Positions 62,169 to 64,000 of a DNA stretch of 64,000 nt are shown here, one piece after another. The DNA is taken from the NCBI RefSeq assembly GCF_005925325.1, contig NZ_SRMP01000001.1, positions 496,001-560,000 of the forward strand, written 5' to 3'. The position numbers and the translations under genes are program-made. Every line of letters begins with the position of its first letter. Position 1 is the stretch's first letter. Source of the stretch: Pedobacter helvus. GTDB lineage: Bacteria; Bacteroidota; Bacteroidia; Sphingobacteriales; Sphingobacteriaceae. Below the pieces are notes generated by a model. It had not been told where the DNA came from and made no database searches. It saw only the letters and a list, made by a program, of their open reading frames with translations.

Positions 62169-62954
62169 CTATATCTTGTAAAGACTAGCTGCAGTTTTTT
62201 CAAGAAATCTTTTTGATAAAATTCTCGATGCGAAAGCACCAATTTTATTGGTAAAACCGGGTGTTAATTCTATTTTTCTATTGTACATTGCTTTCAAAGC
62301 AATACGTGCAACCTCATTTGGTTGCATGTTAAACCTTTGCGCCATTTTATCTAAAGCACCCAAACCTGCCCTATCTGCAAAACTGGTTTCTACTGGTCCG
62401 GGGCAAATACAGGTAACTGAAACAGACGTGTGCTTTAATTCGTAATTGATAGCCCTGCTAAACGAAAGCACAAAAGATTTAGAGGCCGCATACAAAGCGA
62501 GCGTTGGCAAAGCTTGAAAGGCAGCAGTACTTGAAATATTAAGAATGTAAGCTTGAGGCTGTGCTTTTAAACTCGGCAAAAACAAGTGACATAGCTTTAC
62601 TAAAGCATTCATATTTACTGCTAACATTTCGAGTTGTTTTACTAACGGAACTTCCTCAAACCTCCCGAAAATTCCAAAACCTGCGTTGTTTACTAAAATA
62701 TTGATGGCGTAGCTGTGGTCGGTAGTCCATTTAAAAACAGCATCCGCAGCATCCGGAGAACTTAAATCAGTTGCAAAAAAATCAACTTCTACCTGATAAT
62801 TAGTTTTGATTTCATCCGCAACTTTTTGTAATTCGCTTTCATTTCTAGCAACCAACAGTAAATTAATTCCCTTACTTGCTAACTGAAGTGCAATCGCTTT
62901 ACCAATTCCCTTACTTCCACCAGTTATCAATGCATAATTCTTTTGCTTTTCCAT
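62169..62954 (-). CDS. SDR-family short-chain dehydrogenase
   Basis: 261 residues from the ATG at 62954; another ATG five codons upstream (62969) is possible. TGGSKGIG cofactor motif, LVNNAG, catalytic serine in ISSTAAFQ and YAASK. The C-terminal region (TPGFTNKIGAFASRILSKRFLE) is the hydrophobic tail typical of DltE/YqjQ-like SDRs. NADP preference is likely from the arginine after LLLVARNESEL. Substrate unknown. Convergent with the YARHG gene. Confidence 0.9.
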   Translation of the reverse strand: MEKQKNYALITGGSKGIGKAIALQLASKGINLLLVARNESELQKVADEIKTNYQVEVDFFATDLSSPDAADAVFKWTTDHSYAINILVNNAGFGIFGRFEEVPLVKQLEMLAVNMNALVKLCHLFLPSLKAQPQAYILNISSTAAFQALPTLALYAASKSFVLSFSRAINYELKHTSVSVTCICPGPVETSFADRAGLGALDKMAQRFNMQPNEVARIALKAMYNRKIELTPGFTNKIGAFASRILSKRFLEKTAASLYKI

Positions 62955-63106
62955 CAAATGTTTAATCATAAATTAACAAACCACACTGTGTACAAAAATG
63001 TTGAATAAATTGAAAGGAGAAAACACCGTGTACATAACCGCAATTTGAAAATAAAAACGCAACTTTACACGCCCATAGAGTAAATAACACACAAAATCCA
63101 ACGCTT

Positions 63107-64000
63107 ATGGAAGAACTGCAAGTAGAAGAAGTATTAAATTTGTTGGAAAACGACAGCGATAGGCAGCTAAAAACCTATCTCAATGAACTCAATATCTCTG
63201 ATGTAGAAGAGCTTATTGATGAACTTCCTCAGCATGCAGTTAAATTTATCGAAACACTTTCTAGCAAACGTGCGGTTAATGTGTTCCGTATTCTCGATTT
63301 TCCTACTCAAGAGCGTATCATCAAAAAACTACAGGCCAACAAGTTAACGGAAATCATTAGGCAACTACCACCCGATGATAGGACTGCACTTTTTGGAGAG
63401 CTAAAAGGCGAAGCGGTGAAAAAACTTTTGGTGCTTTTACCAGATAACGATCGTAAAGAGGCGCTAAACCTTTTGGGTTATGCTGAGGATAGTGTTGGTA
63501 GGATGATGACGCCCGATTTCATCGCTGTTAAAACAGATTGGACAGTTAACCGTGTTTTGAACCATATCCGTAGGTACGGAAAAAACTCGGAAACCATTGA
63601 TGTAATTTACGTAATTGATAAAGATGGCGTCTTGTTGGATGACATCCGTATCCGCGAAATTCTGTTATCAGATCCGGAAGCAAAAATTGGTGATTTAACT
63701 GATAATCGCCTAATTTCGTTAAATGTGAACGATCCGCAGGAGGAAGCTATCAATGTATTCAAAATGAACAATCGTGTGGCTTTACCCGTGGTAGATGACC
63801 AAGACGTGCTTTTAGGTATTGTAACCGTGGATGATGTTTTGTGGATAGCTCACGAAGAGTATACCGAGGATATGCATAAAATGGGGGGTACACAAGCCCT
63901 TGATGAGCCTTATTTGGATGTTCCCGTATTTCAACTATACAAGAAGCGAGTGGTTTGGCTAATTGTCTTATTTTTCGGCGAATTGCTAACCATCGCTGCC
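63107..64000 (+). CDS. mgtE: MgtE-family magnesium transporter, 3' end outside the window
   Basis: 298 codons are visible, running to the window edge; the usual length is about 450. The N domain (about 1-130) has the helical EELIDELPQHAVKFIETL and RQLPPDDRTALFGEL repeats. A CBS pair follows (about 135-260), with GRMMTPDFIAVK, TIDVIYVIDKDG and NNRVALPVVDDQ. The transmembrane pore begins near residue 283 (KRVVWLIVLFFGELLTIAA). It conducts Mg2+ under control of cytoplasmic Mg2+ binding to the N and CBS domains. Confidence 0.93.
   Translation, partial: MEELQVEEVLNLLENDSDRQLKTYLNELNISDVEELIDELPQHAVKFIETLSSKRAVNVFRILDFPTQERIIKKLQANKLTEIIRQLPPDDRTALFGELKGEAVKKLLVLLPDNDRKEALNLLGYAEDSVGRMMTPDFIAVKTDWTVNRVLNHIRRYGKNSETIDVIYVIDKDGVLLDDIRIREILLSDPEAKIGDLTDNRLISLNVNDPQEEAINVFKMNNRVALPVVDDQDVLLGIVTVDDVLWIAHEEYTEDMHKMGGTQALDEPYLDVPVFQLYKKRVVWLIVLFFGELLTIAA

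Overview
The window looks like a chromosomal segment of a Bacteroidota bacterium, most likely a Pedobacter-like member of the Sphingobacteriaceae. The signs are a SusC/SusD pair, TonB-dependent receptors with carboxypeptidase-regulatory-like N-termini, LytS/LytTR signalling, Bacteroidota-type -7 boxes (TAnnTTTG), AT-rich DNA, and an intergenic repeat that reads CHPERSRR in one frame. All calls come from reading the sequence and remembered family knowledge; no search was run.

Region 1 (1-23.3 kb) is a polysaccharide utilization locus (PUL). A minus-strand block holds SusC, SusD, two surface lipoproteins and a heparinase II/III-type lyase. After it come a GntR/FCD regulator, an SMP-30 lactonase, and genes for a class-III aminotransferase, a galactonate-dehydratase-like enolase, an SDR dehydrogenase, a ceramidase-fold protein and a sodium:solute symporter (cut by the window edge). 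A divergent plus-strand operon (17.0-23.3 kb) encodes a PQQ-type sugar dehydrogenase/cytochrome c lipoprotein, a non-canonical Nramp-fold transporter, an atypical SDR/epimerase, a DHDPS-family lyase and a Tat-exported Gfo/Idh oxidoreductase. GTATAC palindromes in both divergent promoter regions suggest control by the GntR protein. The substrate is probably a uronic-acid glycan, perhaps carrying amine groups.

Region 2 (23.3-30.0 kb) is an eight-gene minus-strand operon: a TPR-like protein, three ankyrin-repeat proteins, a lipoprotein, two membrane proteins and a DUF1266 protein. Its function is unknown.

Region 3 (30.4-39.1 kb) has a Tricorn-type protease, a TonB-dependent receptor, a LytS/LytTR two-component pair and a phytoene/squalene synthase. 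Region 4 (39.1-43.1 kb) is a redox cluster under a SufR-like regulator. Three of its four structural genes (superoxide dismutase, FMN reductase, ferredoxin-NADP-reductase-like protein) carry frameshifts, while the regulator, its candidate operators and a DUF2480 gene look intact.

Region 5 (43.5-54.1 kb) is housekeeping: tRNA-Pro and tRNA-Ser, a PgpH-type HD phosphohydrolase, an SPFH protein with a small Arc-like partner, thiolase, a POT peptide transporter, FabF and hypothetical proteins.

Region 6 (54.2-60.9 kb) is the most interesting part: an RNA-repair locus. It encodes RtcB RNA ligase, two RlaP-type nucleotidyltransferases, a soluble SPFH/slipin protein whose N-terminal module is triplicated, and a divergent WYL regulator. 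Between the slipin and WYL genes lies a segment with tRNA-like structure (D-arm and two T-arms, no evident anticodon arm) on the slipin strand, a candidate noncoding RNA partner of the system. The window ends with a YARHG-domain protein, an SDR and the 5' part of mgtE.
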